In this document: positions 22,563 to 33,282 of the stretch, one piece after another
Layout: the number at the start of each line of letters is the position of its first letter
Numbering within the stretch: position 1 is the stretch's first letter
Origin: Locusta migratoria
Taxonomy: Eukaryota; Arthropoda; Insecta; Orthoptera; Acrididae
DNA: 64,000 bases
Direction: 5' to 3'
Assembly (NCBI GenBank): GCA_026315105.1
Contig: CM048744.1
Span: 363,693,168-363,757,167, forward strand
Notes under the pieces: generated by a model
What the model was told of the DNA's origin: nothing
Database searches by the model: none
What the model saw: only the letters and a program-made list of their open reading frames with translations
Program-made: the position numbers and the translations under genes

Positions 22563-23854
22563 ACTGTAAGAACACCGTTAATTGTAAAATTAATTCTAGC
22601 TGAAAGGAACCAGTTACAAGCTTACTTTAAACATATAGTTCTGGCCGTAAAAAACCAGCTCAAGGATTCGCGTGAACTACTAACTACTTATTGCAACAGA
22701 ATCTTGTTCCCTGGCCCAGAATTTAGAACTGGCTCAAAATTTACTTTAGCAGCAGGAAGACAAAGAGACGGTGGCCAACATACATCATAGATCACAAGAA
22801 TTACACACAATCATTAATGTACAAGTCACTCCGAACTAAACCGTTTCATTAAGATGGCTGTGAGAACATTTATGGTGAAATGGAATTAAAAATATGATAA
22901 TATGCATCTGAATTTGTTCTCAGCACCAGTGAAAACAACATTAAATAAAAGGGGAAGGTATTCATTAACAAATATTCATAAATAGGATAGAATTTTGCTG
23001 ATAATAACTTATTTATTCCGTCCAAACATGAGCAAATGGGGGAACCAATTTTGTTAAACAATAAAAGTGCATCCCATTGAATGTTAAGTTAATGTAATCT
23101 GAACTGAACATCGTCTGGGGAGGGATTTACAATCAACAAGCATTCAGCCACCCACACGCGCAAAGCAAAGCGAAACTCACCTAACTCAGCTTGCTGGTTC
23201 TAAGAAGCAGGCGCCGCTATCGTGGGCGAAATTCAGCGAACCTGGATGTACCACACAACACTAGGAAAATAAACTTCGTAGGTGGCTGTGGTTTGTCTTT
23301 CTGTACTTTAGTTGGTAGCGATAATAGCGAGATTAATTTCCATTTAAATCAAACCGTGAGCATGCAGACTTACTGAGACACACGGCACATGTCTGCTACA
23401 TTACTTATTCGCACCCTCGTATTCATTTAAAAAAAATCAACGGAATCATAGATTACGAAGCAAGAATGCACAATAGTAAGACACTGGTATGTGAGCAGTG
23501 TCGAGAACTCAAGTGACTAGCTATAAGCCCTTGAAGTCGGAGTTCGAAGCCACATGGTTCCGGAAACCAGTGAAAAAAAATCAATTTCCGAAAAATAAAG
23601 AAAAATAGCTACGGCATGCAACCCTTAGAAATGCGTAGGATATCATAAGGAAGCTAAATAAATACAGCCAGACGCGATTGGAAGCGTTTACACGGCTGGA
23701 CGAAGTCCAATCTTCAAAAATCAGAAAAATGGAAGAAATTCAAAGTGGGAGTAAATCAACTAAGAATTACGGCATCATCCCCTAGAAATATGTAGTATTT
23801 CAAGATTACCTGACCTAGTCTGGTCTGGAGGCGATCTAATCCTTTTATAATTTA
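22563..23854. other. Unassigned sequence
   Basis: No recognisable gene or repeat; a 137-codon plus frame (22377-22790) runs antisense to the LINE and beyond and is not supported. Confidence 0.4.
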
Positions 23855-24110
23855 CAAAATGACAAGCCAAGATCGCACACTAACAATTTTTTAAATGACG
23901 ACCGGTTTCGGTGCACTGTGTTACCATCATCTGGTCACTTTTTTTTTATATAGTGACGAAGTGCAATGTTGCACTTGTTATTTTATACTCAATTTTTTAA
24001 TAAGATGACCGGATTGTAAAATATATGTGACCAGATGATGGTGACACAGTGCACCGAAACCGGTCGTCATTTAATAAATTGTTAGTGTGCGATCTTGGCT
24101 TGTCATTTTG
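23855..24110. repeat. Palindromic element with 84-nt arms
   Basis: The arms 23855-23938 and 24027-24110 are reverse complements with only two mismatches by my reading, separated by an 88-nt AT-rich centre. Each arm contains GATGATGGT, an 8-nt spacer and CACCGAAACCGGTCGTC when read toward the outer end, a hammerhead-like pattern (see findings). It could be a foldback/MITE, two retroelement ends head to head, or an inverted dimer. No protein is encoded. No clear TSD was seen. Confidence 0.85.
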
Positions 24111-25269
24111 AAAACCACGTAGTATTTCATAAACAAACTAATAAAGGGGGTCGCACAAGGCTAGAAGAGAATTTACTGACAGAGTCGGAATGCAATGTAC
24201 AAGTTTGGAAACGAAACAGCAATTTAAAATAGACGGAGAGGAAATAAAATAGACGGAGACGAGATCGCGATGTACTAGTGGAAATCAGAAAGATATATGC
24301 ACAATTTCTTGCCTGAAGGGCATAGAAACAGACACAGGGGTAGCTGAAGGCTTTGTTCTAAGAACACACCACGTGGAGTACATATCACTCACGGAAGGAG
24401 AAAATGTATAAGAATATTTCACATGCACTACATGGAATAAAAATATTCCCGCACATTAGTTGCATCTCACAAAGCTAGAAGGAAATTAAACCGAGTTCGT
24501 ACACCACCAGCTAGTCTCACAAAGGTTACCGATTCTCAGCGGTTATCAAACCAAATTAGTTACATATTCACCGCATTTACCTACACTCAATCAACAAAAT
24601 GAAATTGAATGCACTTCCGTAGATGATTGGAGAAACTTATTCCGAAAAATGAACCTAAGTTCTGAAATCTAACCTGAACACAAAACAAAGAATCGCAACC
24701 ATCTCAAGGGAGGAAAGAAAATCAGAGCATCTTACCAGGTCGAAGCACAGCTGCAGAATGCCCAGACGGCCAGCGAGACCCCCGCCACCCACCGGAAATC
24801 AGTAAAAATCCAAGAAAAACGAGGTGGTGGGGAGAGCTTAGACTCGCGCGTCCTACCTAGGCTTGCTACCGGATATTGCCAACCCAACCAAAGGGTGGAG
24901 GAACCTCTTTGGTAGCATCAAAAGCAGAGGTTGGTAACGACTACCTATCGACACGAAGCCCGAGAAACACTAATAGCGAGCAGCCAGCAGCCGACGACGA
25001 AAATTCTCATACATACACTGACTCCCATGCTAGAAGACGCTCATACATGCACACACAGAATAAAGCAAGTACACATTCTCACAGGGACAGTGGCGTCAGG
25101 GACAAACCGTTCGTATTGCCACATTCATAGACACAATGATAAATTATTAGCATAATAAAATCCCAGCAATATTACAGAAACTAACATTTAAAAACATGAA
25201 ATGAAATGCTATTCATCATGCCTTCGAGCGAAAGGGGTTCACGCTTAGCAGAAAGGCCCGTCTAGTGAA
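24111..25269. other. Unassigned sequence
   Basis: No gene recognised. The 24700-25130 part is somewhat GC-richer and has an 84-codon plus frame without similarity that I know. Confidence 0.4.
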
Positions 25270-26500
25270 CTTAGAAAAATTACAAAGTTAAAAACTTAGG
25301 GAAGACGGCAGACAGGCGTCTTTCAGCACCCTCCCAAATACCACAGCATCATCAGCACACAGCCGCAAATTACAAGTTACTATGTCTATCAGATCATTTA
25401 TATAGATACAAAATAACAGCGGTCCTATCAAACTCCACTGGGGCACGCCTGACGATACACTCGTCTCTGATGAACACTCGCCGTCGAGAACAACGTACTG
25501 CGTTTTATTACTTAGGAAGTCTTACAGTCGGTCACAAATCTGTGAACCTATTCCATAAGCTCGTATCTTCGTTAGCAGTCTGCAGTGTGTCACCGCGTCG
25601 AACGCATTTTTGAAGTTGAGAAAAACACAGTCCGCCTGTTGCCCTACATCCATGACTTGCAAGATGTCATGTGAAAAAAGGGCATGCTGAGTTTCACATG
25701 AACGATGTTTCCTAAGCCCGTGCTGATTCATAGAAAGAAGCTTTTCCGTCAGAAGGAAGTTTACTATATTCTAACTGAGAATGTGCTCCAAAATTGTACA
25801 GGAAACTGATGTTGACAATATTGGCCTGTAATTATGCGGGTCAGTTCCCTTTCCTTTTTTATAAATGGGAGTCACCAGCGCTTTTTTCCCATCACTAGGA
25901 ACTTTGCGCTGAATTAAAGATCCGCGAAAAATGCAAGCTAAGTAAGGGACCAATGCCGCAGAATACTCTTTGTGAAACCTAACTGGTATTACATCTGGAC
26001 CAGGAGACTTTTTCGTATTTATCTCTCACAGCTGCTTATCTACACCGGAAATACCTATTACTATATCCTCCATTTCGGAGTTAGTACGTTGATTAAATAA
26101 TGGTACATTTGTGCGGACCTCCTGCGTGAAAGATTTCTTAAAGGTTAAATGTAGAACTACAGCTTTCCGTTTGATTTCATCTATTACTGCCCCGGAATGA
26201 TCAACAAGTGACTGGGTAGTGGGCTACCCACTTATCGATTTTCTATAGGACCAGAATTTTTTCGGGTTCTCAGAAAGATCTTTTGCTAAGGTATGGGTGT
26301 GGTACTTATTGTATGTTCGCCATCAATCTTTTTATAGACGCACGAATCTCTACTACCTTTTGCCTGTCATCATTTGCGTGTTCTTTTTTGAACCTAGAGT
26401 ACAGCAGTCTTTGCTTTCTCAGAAGCTTTCTAACATTATCATTATACCACGTTAGATCTTTTCCATCCTTAATCGACTTTACAGGCACATATTTCTCTAA
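25270..26500 (-). pseudogene. LINE reverse transcriptase remnant
   Basis: The linker has DLTWYNDNVRKLLRKQRLLY (about 26450-26380). The RT blocks are KVPSDGKKALVTPIYKKGKG and DPHNYRPI (25890-25820), NQHGLRKHRSCETQHALF and ADCVFLNFKNAFDAVTH (25730-25600; motif A has the Asp replaced by Asn in FLNF), then SGVPQWSLIGPLLF and YINDL. The active-site box reads CADDAVVF near 25365. It stops near 25270. The copy is inactive. Confidence 0.75.
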
Positions 26501-26559
26501 CTAAACGATGTCCATTCATTTTCTAAGTGCGATCCTAACTATTGCTTATCGGCTCTTCC

Positions 26560-27690
26560 TAACAAAAACACGCTCCTAGCCTTTGTGACTGGTTTATTAA
26601 CTTTGGTCACCAATTTGGCTATGACGATATCATGTTCACTAATTCCTGTCTCTACATAGACATCGTTAATAAGGTCAGGACTGTTCGTAGCTATAAGTTC
26701 TAAAATATTTTCATTGCGCGTGGGTTGCCGGTTTAACTCCTCAGGACAGTTTTTGGAGAATGTGTCCAAAAGCAGCTCGCAAGACTGCTTGTCTGTACCG
26801 CCTGAAATGTACCTGTGGTGTCGCACAAGTACAAAGTGCGCGCCACCTGCTTTCGCCGCGCGCCGCCATGCATGCACGGCGCGGCGTTCTTCCGACGACA
26901 GCCACGAGCGCCCTCTGCTGGAACCCCGCTCGTGGCCACCACGGAAAGATATAGCACTTCGGACTGAGATAGCAACGAGTTAGGACCTTCGTAATCCGAT
27001 AGGCACGAGTGAAGACTTTGCTATTGTACAGGCACTAGGCAGGCCTCTAACAACTATGTATCAACATTCTGCAGTACTATGTAAAAGTTAAGTATTGTTA
27101 CATTCTGTGCAATATATATATCTTTCTAATTTACTCTAGTGTTTGTAGTTTCTGGCTGCTCCCCTCCGTACCTGCACCGGCGTGCTGTCTTGTTACTGTG
27201 TCGGTCTCATTCCACTCGGCCACCGACACCTACGACGAGGCTGGGACACAAAAGCGGCGACGAAGTTGGGACACAAAAGTACCTAGAGAGGTCCCAATCT
27301 ATACTCTGAAGGTTGAAGTTTCCCCCGACTAATATTACATGGTCTGGATACCTATGCACTACCTGGAGTAGACTTTCTTTGAATGACTCTAAAACTGCTA
27401 CAGCAGCATTGGGGAGTCGGTAAAAACACCCAACTACTAACTTCTCTTAGACCTGCAATATGTGCCCAGATAACTTCACAGTTACTTTTATCCTCGATTT
27501 CAGTAGAAACAATATCTTTTTCCACAGCAATAAACACTCCCCCTAAAACTATCAGAGCACAATAATTTCCATGTAGCGCGTAAAATTCGGGAACTTTGTT
27601 TTTAATATTTTGAAAGTTGACGGCTAATATTTTGATAGTCGAATTTTGTCCGAATGTGGCCTGAATTCGCTTTCTGAATGTTGACAGGCT
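26560..27690 (-). pseudogene. LINE endonuclease, split by an LTR-like insertion
   Basis: Minus-strand order: IKILAVNFQNIKNKVPEF, VLGGVFIAVEKDIVSTEIED, FRVIQRKSTPGSA, VILVGGNFNLQSIDWDLS (the G-D-F-N block). Then comes the inserted DNA at 27278-26814. The frame then resumes ISGGTDKQSCELLLDTFS, NENILELIATNSPDLI and the SEHDIVIAKL (S-D-H) block. Copy 2 has lost the TESWLN block present in copy 1, because IVLG joins directly to GVFIAV. The frame rejoins exactly if the insert and one copy of the 5-bp duplication are removed. Confidence 0.75.
26814..27278. mobile_element. Solo-LTR-like insertion with GTACC duplication
   Basis: About 465 bp, starting TGTGGTGTCGC and ending GGGACACAAAA, flanked by GTACC at 26809-26813 and 27279-27283 (GTACCT if one base is shared). 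It interrupts the LINE endonuclease frame. Near its right end a ~24-nt unit is repeated (GACACAAAAG twice), and the first copy is followed by GCGGCGACGAAG, resembling the primer-binding-site region of the Gypsy element at 10528. This fits a solo LTR that kept or duplicated a little internal sequence. The terminal bases are not a clean TG...CA, so the class is uncertain. Confidence 0.6.
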
Positions 27691-27709
27691 CATCAGAACT
27701 AGCGCCTAG

Positions 27710-27712
<3 letters not shown>

Positions 27713-27751
<39 letters not shown>
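27713..27751. repeat. Poly-A tract, 39 nt
   Basis: Sits in the ORF1-endonuclease junction of the LINE; the other copy has only about eight As at the matching place (559-566). This suggests local expansion or a small poly-A insertion. The length may be affected by assembly. Confidence 0.85.
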
Positions 27752-27754
<3 letters not shown>

Positions 27755-28493
27755 AGGGGTGTCCTACAATTCCCCACCCGATAACGCAGATCCAGAAAAT
27801 TGCATCCATGACTGGTTCAGACCCTCCACTCGGCTCCAAACAAAAGGACTCCGATCAACCCTGGGAACAACGCAACAAATCGACAGCTCTGCTTGCACCC
27901 CGACTGCGAGGGCAGCAGCCTTCACCAATTCCGCCTGTAGGAACTGAGGATGTTCTCAGAACCCAAGCGACAAGCGTCATTGGTGCCGACGTGAGCCACG
28001 ACTTGCAGTCGACCGCACCCGGCACGTTCGATAGCCGCCGGCAAGGATGCCTCCGCATCTCGGATGAGACCCCCGGCAGACACACAGAGTGCACGTTGCA
28101 CTTCTTTCCGGATCTCAACGCTATCTGACTAAAGGGCTATATAAGGCGCCTAACATTGGAGCTTCCAATAACTAATAATCCCCTCCCCCCGTGCACCTGC
28201 TCGGACCCTGCTGAAGGAGTGGCCACACGTCCACACACAGGACGAACGGGCGTGACGGATGGCCAGCCTCCACATTGGTCTTCCGTCTCGAGGGCGGCTC
28301 GACCACGTCCGATACACCTGAAGGAACAGAGGGAGAAGCATGAGAAACCTGAGGTGTCCCACTCGACGCATCACACTCCTCATCGGCGCTGCACCACGAG
28401 ACAGCAGCTTGTAGCCAACAGCACGCTCAGCTGTTCGCAAACTGCGTCCAACTCCTCGTGTGTCCGCACACAGGAGGCACACATCCTATCCAT
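27752..28493 (-). pseudogene. LINE ORF1 remnant with SGNH-like segments
   Basis: The start MDRMCASCVRTHEEL matches the ORF1 start of copy 1. Decayed counterparts of the esterase blocks follow in several frames, including the VVPRV region. Copy 2 keeps about 80 nt (near 27780-27860) that copy 1 lacks, reading roughly DRSPFVWSRVEGLNQSW, while the D-x-x-H block of copy 1 is replaced here by a long A run. The two copies therefore carry complementary deletions. Confidence 0.55.
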
Positions 28494-28908
28494 CCTATCG
28501 ATACAATTGTCTGTAGAGAGTAGAAAACTAATCAACTTTTAAGTAGTCTGGTACTTTAATAATGGCGGCTGGCAGCTGACTGAACTTTGGTCAGTGGTAA
28601 CAACGAAACAGTTTTAAAAATAAACAAGAAAATCTATGGAATACACAGTTATCAAACGCGCGGGAATATAAGCGTTCTTAAAGCAGAACACGAAATAAGG
28701 AAGTGACAATATGACACTTAAATCACGTAGCTTGCACCAGATGAAAACTATACTCACGGTATTGGTCAAAATACGCGAGAATAAACTCTTAAAACAGTAG
28801 CACAAACGAAATCTGTCAGGTAGGTGAGAAGAAACCTCTTAAAAACAGAAGCAATAACGAAAATTAAGAAATTAACTGGCAACGAAATTTCACGCAAATT
28901 AAATTATG

Positions 28909-29550
28909 ATACTTATCATCGAACATGGTCGAAATGTATCATAGTGCTGGAGGTACGAAAAATAAACTGTAAGTAATAAATAAATGAAATTAAACGTTTG
29001 CTATTCCCGTCATACGACCGAGAAGCACCGGGCTGCCTGCGTCTGCGTACACAGCAGCAATCTTCCCTGCGGTCAGGTGGGGCCGGTGCGCTGTAGCTTC
29101 CGTGTACCGGGCTGTTCTTCAATAAAACTATATGCTCTGCCAACGGCAGGCTATACGAAAAGTAATGAAAATTTATAAAAACGGGGCGAAATTAAACAAT
29201 GTGGGGTAACACCACAAACTTCCTAATAGAGGTTTCCAAGATTTCTAGAAGGAGCTTACCCATGGAACCGATTTCCTTAATGGTTACCGTTAGTTTGGTC
29301 CTATGTTACATGACAATCTACTACTGCAGATAAAGATTGTCGGTCAGTTCCTTACCACTGCCAAAATAATCAACGAAAGATGCAGGATAAGGTAATATTC
29401 AAAAAACACAGAAAAAACTGCAATATTTAGATTTTTGGGTAGTCTTATCACACTGAGTCAGTGTTGGGAATCGAAGGGGAAGACTTAACTCTACGCAATA
29501 GATTGATAACCGTTGGAGATTACTGGTGAAGGAGGACATTTATTTGTTGT
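28909..29550. other. Unassigned spacer
   Basis: Nothing recognised between the LINE 5' end and the RTE remnant. Confidence 0.4.
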
Positions 29551-29760
29551 TGTTGCTGTGTTGTTCAGTCCGAAGACTAATTTGACGCACGCTATTCTGT
29601 GCAAGACTCATCATCTCCGAATAATTACTCAACCCACGTTCATTTGAATCTGCTTACTGTATTCGTATCTTTTTCGCAAATGTTAGCCGCCGTGTCATCG
29701 CCCACATAATCTCCCACCTTGCCACCCACCCATCCACACACGCACACACACGCGCGCGCG

Positions 29761-29813
<53 letters not shown>

Positions 29814-29965
29814 ATACTAACGTAAGTATTCCTTGATGTTGCACAACATGTCTATCAATCGACCTCTTTTTTCAGTCAAGTGAAGCCATCATTTGTTTTC
29901 TCCCAAATTTTATTCATTTTCTCCTTATTAGTTACGCGATTTACCCTTTTAATCTTCCATGGTAT
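29551..29965 (-). pseudogene. RTE LINE 3' end remnant with (CT)n inside
   Basis: In plus-strand view TTGTTCAGTCCGAAGACTAA, then CATTTGAATCTGCTTACTGT and, after a gap, ATTAGTTACGCGATTTACC match the 3' end of the full-length element at 14795. A block at about 29690-29820 is replaced by unrelated sequence and a (CT)n repeat (29764-29809). It is highly decayed. Confidence 0.7.
29764..29809. repeat. (CT)n microsatellite
   Basis: A run of CT dinucleotides, preceded by a CA/CG-rich stretch (29735-29760). Confidence 0.9.
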
Positions 29966-30794
29966 CCCGAATAAATAAAATAAATAAAATATGTTTAATG
30001 GTAAAGTGCAATGTATCCCGAATAGATTAAGTTGAGTTTAATGTTAGTTGACCAATACTACGTACGTGCAAAACAGAACTTTTAAAAACCGAACAATGTG
30101 GTGACTACGACCACAGAGGTTAGCCTTAGAAAATATTAATATGCGCAACGGACACGCCCGGGAAATGGGGAAACTCAAACACTAGAATTTATGGCCCTAT
30201 CGAAACAAATCTCAAAGGGTACAACGAAACTGATTAACTTGAATAATGAAAGGGGGAAATAAAATTGGACTTACTTCGTATCTTCTTTTTACAAAATTGG
30301 GAACAGGAAACAGCAAGCAGCTCGCGTCATGCAGTATTTCAGTATTAAAAATTTTCAGAAATGATAGGTGGGTAGCAGTTAAGTTCAACGATAATCATAA
30401 ATAAAGAAAATGAAAGGAAGAGGAAAGTAACTACCAAATGAGGACGCAGAACGCAAATTGAATGTTAAAAATTATGTATTCTTAAAAAAAATATGAAGTA
30501 GAAAAATATTACAGAAAAAGTCAATTAACATCATGCATTACAATAATGGCGTGCTGCAACATACACTTAACGACTGCCTTCTCCAACAGCTTCCTCGCTC
30601 TGCCTCACACAACTGGCGACTCCTGGCAACTAACTCGCAACTGACTGCTCTCTCGCAGCCAGAGCGCTTACTCAACAATCGAACTTCCAAAGATTACTGT
30701 GCCACTTACAATATATACCTGTGACCAGTCCACAAAACTAAATATTACAGAAAACCGACCATAGGGACGTTACAGTCTTCAGCTCTATTCTGAT
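29966..30794. other. Sequence between two RTE remnants
   Basis: Not recognisable as RTE. GTATCCCGAATA occurs near 29965 and, as GTATCCCGAATAG, near 30015, a local duplication. No gene was seen; a 63-codon plus frame near 30533 is unsupported. Confidence 0.4.
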
Positions 30795-30990
30795 TGTTAG
30801 AAGGTCAAATCAGTCAATCGTCCATACTGTTGTCCCTGTAAATACTTAAAAGGCTTCTTCCGTTCTTCAGGAACAAAACGTTTGACCTTTCCACAAATAC
30901 CCCTCAGTTGTATATCTACGGTATGCTGTGTGAACTGTCGAGACACTCACTTCGTCTCACTTGGGCAATGTCTGTGGTAAGTGGGGATGG
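30795..30990 (-). pseudogene. RTE LINE 5' end remnant
   Basis: In plus-strand view CAGTCAATCGTCCATACTGT, AAATACTTAAAAGGCT, TTCAGGAAC, ACAAATACCCCTC and GGGCAATGTCTGTGGT align in order with 17900-18095, the 5' region of the full-length RTE. The orientation is the same as the 3' remnant at 29551, so the two may be the ends of one insertion whose middle was lost or replaced. Confidence 0.7.
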
Positions 30991-31214
30991 GCTTTTCTGG
31001 TATTTGTTAAAGTTCATGTTTTGTCATAGTTCGTGCTTGCAACACTTTGTTCGCCAGTTTTATTGTATCATGGTACGTAAAATTGTGACTGCAACCCCTG
31101 CTATATTAGCACTTACATCTATGATGAGGCAATTGTTGTATAAGCCCACACATTTTGCCTACTTATTCAGACAAGACTGATACTGATTTTTTTTTTCACG
31201 ACTACAGTTGACAG

Positions 31215-31315
31215 AAAAAAAAAAATGTTACAAATGTTTGTATAGCTTATGGGACTTAACTACGGGATAATCTGTTCCTAAACTTACAAACTACTTACGA
31301 ACTAGGACGGCACAA
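31215..31315 (-). mobile_element. Type-A SINE, 3' half, split by a LINE
   Basis: Plus-strand view: CAAATGTTTGTATAGCTTAT to GAACTAGGACGGCACAA, the 3' half of a type-A SINE read on the minus strand. It stops abruptly at 31315, and the other half resumes at 33173. Outside it lies ACTACAGTTGACAG (31201-31214), which recurs at 33269-33282 after the other half. Confidence 0.9.
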
Positions 31316-33172
31316 GTTAGATATATGTGCAATATTCAATAATCAGTTTCTGAATATACTGGGGGAACTAAACAAAATTTTGGTTTCAACAGGTAATCAT
31401 ATAACGTTTTTAGAAAATACCTTTCCGAGACTGTTGCCTGAAATGGTTCTTCGTGATACTTCCGTAGGTGAGATTGAGTCAATAATTAAATCACTAAAGA
31501 CTAAGGACTCTTGTAGATATGATGGGGTATCTAGCAGAATTTTAAAGTACTGTTCTCCATATGTTAGCCCAGTACTAAGTCATATTTGTAATTTTTCCTT
31601 TCAGAATGGTCAGTTTCCTAACAGATTAAAGTACTCAGTAGTGAAAGCACTTTATAAAAAAGGAGAAAGGGATAATGTAGACAACTTTAGACCTATTTCT
31701 ATGCCATTGGTTTTTTCTAAAGTTATTGAAAGGCTGTATATTCAAGATTAATGGATCATTTCAGTTCACATAATTTATTGTCAAACGTACAGTTTGGTTT
31801 TAGAAGTGGTTTAACGACTGAAAATGCTATATTTTCGTTTCTCTGCGAGGCACTTGATGGATTAAATAAGAGGCTACGGACATTGGGCGTCTTCTTTGAT
31901 TTAACAAAGGCGTTTGATTGTGTTGATCACAAAGTATTGTTGCAGAAGTTGGAATATTATGGAATACGGGGAGTAGCCCACAACTGGTTCACCTCTTACT
32001 TTAATAATAGACAATAGAAGGTAATTCTCCGCAGTGTAGAAAATGGCTATTACGTGCAATCCCAATGGGGCACAATTAAGTATGGGGTACCCCAGGGGTC
32101 TGTTTTGGGACCATTGCTGTTTCTTACTTATATAAATGATATGCCTTCGAGTATAACAGGTGATTGTAATATTTTTATTTGCTGATGATACCAGCTTGAT
32201 AGTGAAGGACGTTGCTCGTAATATTGACACGGTATCAAATAATGCAGTTCAAGAGATAAGTTCATGGCTTGTAGAAAACAAGTTGATGTTAAATCACAGT
32301 AAAACTCAGTTTTTACAATTTCTAACACATAATTTGACGAAAGCTGACATTCTGATTACACATAATGAGCATGTGATAAGTGAGACTGAACAGTTCAAAT
32401 TTCTAGGTGTTCATATAGACAGTAAGCTGTCATGGAAAGCCCATGTTCAGGATCTTGTTCCAAAACTAAATTCTGCTGTATTTACCATTAGAACAATATC
32501 TGAGATAAGTGATTTTTCAACACGAAAAGTAGTCTATTACGCTTACTTTCACTCACTTATGACGTACGCCTGATGCAAGAAGGATATTTCTGGCTCAAAA
32601 ACGGGCGGTTCGAGCAATATCTGGTTTAAGTTCGCGAACGTCATGTCGACCCCTTCTTCAGTAGTCTGGGAATTTTGACTGTGGCGTCACAATACGTTTT
32701 TTCTTTAATGTCGTTTGTTGTTAATAATATCAGCTTATTCCCACAAGTTAGTAGCTTTCACTCGGTGAATACTAGACAGAACTCGATTCTACATTTGCAT
32801 CACACCACCTTAACACTTGTGCAGAAAGGGGTACAGTATTCTGCGGCATCCATTTTCAATAAGCTGCCACAAGAATTAAAGAATCTTAACACTAATCCAC
32901 ACGCTTTCAAATCTAAATTGAAGAGTTACCTCATGGCTTACTCCTTTTATTCTGTCGAGGAGCTCCTAGAAAAGTTGAACAATTAAGCTAATTAATTTTT
33001 TCTTTATTGATTCTTTTCACTTTGTCTTAAGATTATCGTGTGCAAAGGACTACTTAAAATTTTTCTGTTACCATTCTTATTTAACAATTAATGTATTGAC
33101 TTGTTCCATGACCATGGAGTCTCGCTCCTCAATTGGGTCCTATTGAACAGAAAAACCAATAAATAAATAATA
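31316..33172 (+). mobile_element. 5'-truncated LINE inserted in a SINE
   Basis: About 1.86 kb of plus-strand non-LTR element carrying RT and the C-terminal region, ending in AATAAATAAATAATAA. It lies exactly between the two halves of a type-A SINE. No long TSD is visible at the internal junction, because the A/T-rich tail merges with AAATATCC of the SINE. The style (FADDTSL box, VDHKVLLQKLEYYGIRG) suggests a Jockey/CR1/L2-group element distinct from the CR1-like family at 25270. Confidence 0.88.
31380..32986 (+). pseudogene. LINE reverse transcriptase, broken ORF
   Basis: RT blocks in order: KSLKTKDSCRYDGVSSRIL, YSVVKALYKKGERDNVDNFR with PIS, a stop near 31749, then NVQFGFRSGLTTENAIF, GVFFDLTKAFDCVDHKVLL (motif A), a stop after NNRQ (32018), YGVPQGSVLGPLLF (motif B) and, after a frameshift near 32160, FLFADDTSLIVKD (motif C, both Asp present). 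The thumb has KFLGVHIDSKLSWKAHV. The end reads SIFNKLPQELKNLNTNPHAF and FYSVEELLEKLNN. Damage is moderate, so the insertion is younger than the CR1-like copies but inactive. Confidence 0.85.
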
Positions 33173-33268
33173 AATATCCATGCCCGAGGGGGGATCCGAA
33201 CCCCCGACCGTAGTGGTCGTGCAGACCGTGACTGGAGCGCCTCAGTCATCTCGGCCACCGCAGCCGGC
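33173..33268 (-). mobile_element. Type-A SINE, 5' (tRNA-like) half
   Basis: Plus-strand view AAATATCCATGCCCGAGGGG through the B-box and A-box regions to CACCGCAGCCGGC. It is the missing half of the SINE at 31215-31315 and is followed by the second copy of ACTACAGTTGACAG. Confidence 0.9.
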
Positions 33269-33282
33269 ACTACAGTTGACAG

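Larger units (their letters stand above)
25270..28908 (-). mobile_element. CR1-like LINE, long copy (copy 2), interrupted
   Basis: Minus-strand LINE with 5' UTR (about 28494-28908), ORF1 (ATG near 28493), endonuclease, linker and RT up to the catalytic motif; the 3' end is missing beyond about 25270. It is the same family as 92-1812, and the LINE 3' end at 21784-22562 is of the same general type. Multiple stops are present, together with a 39-nt A run (27713-27751, plus-strand view) and an LTR-like insertion at 26814-27278. Confidence 0.8.

Noticed and set aside
22377..22790. 137-codon plus-strand frame as a gene
   Set aside because: Starts antisense to LINE RT; the remainder has no recognisable similarity.
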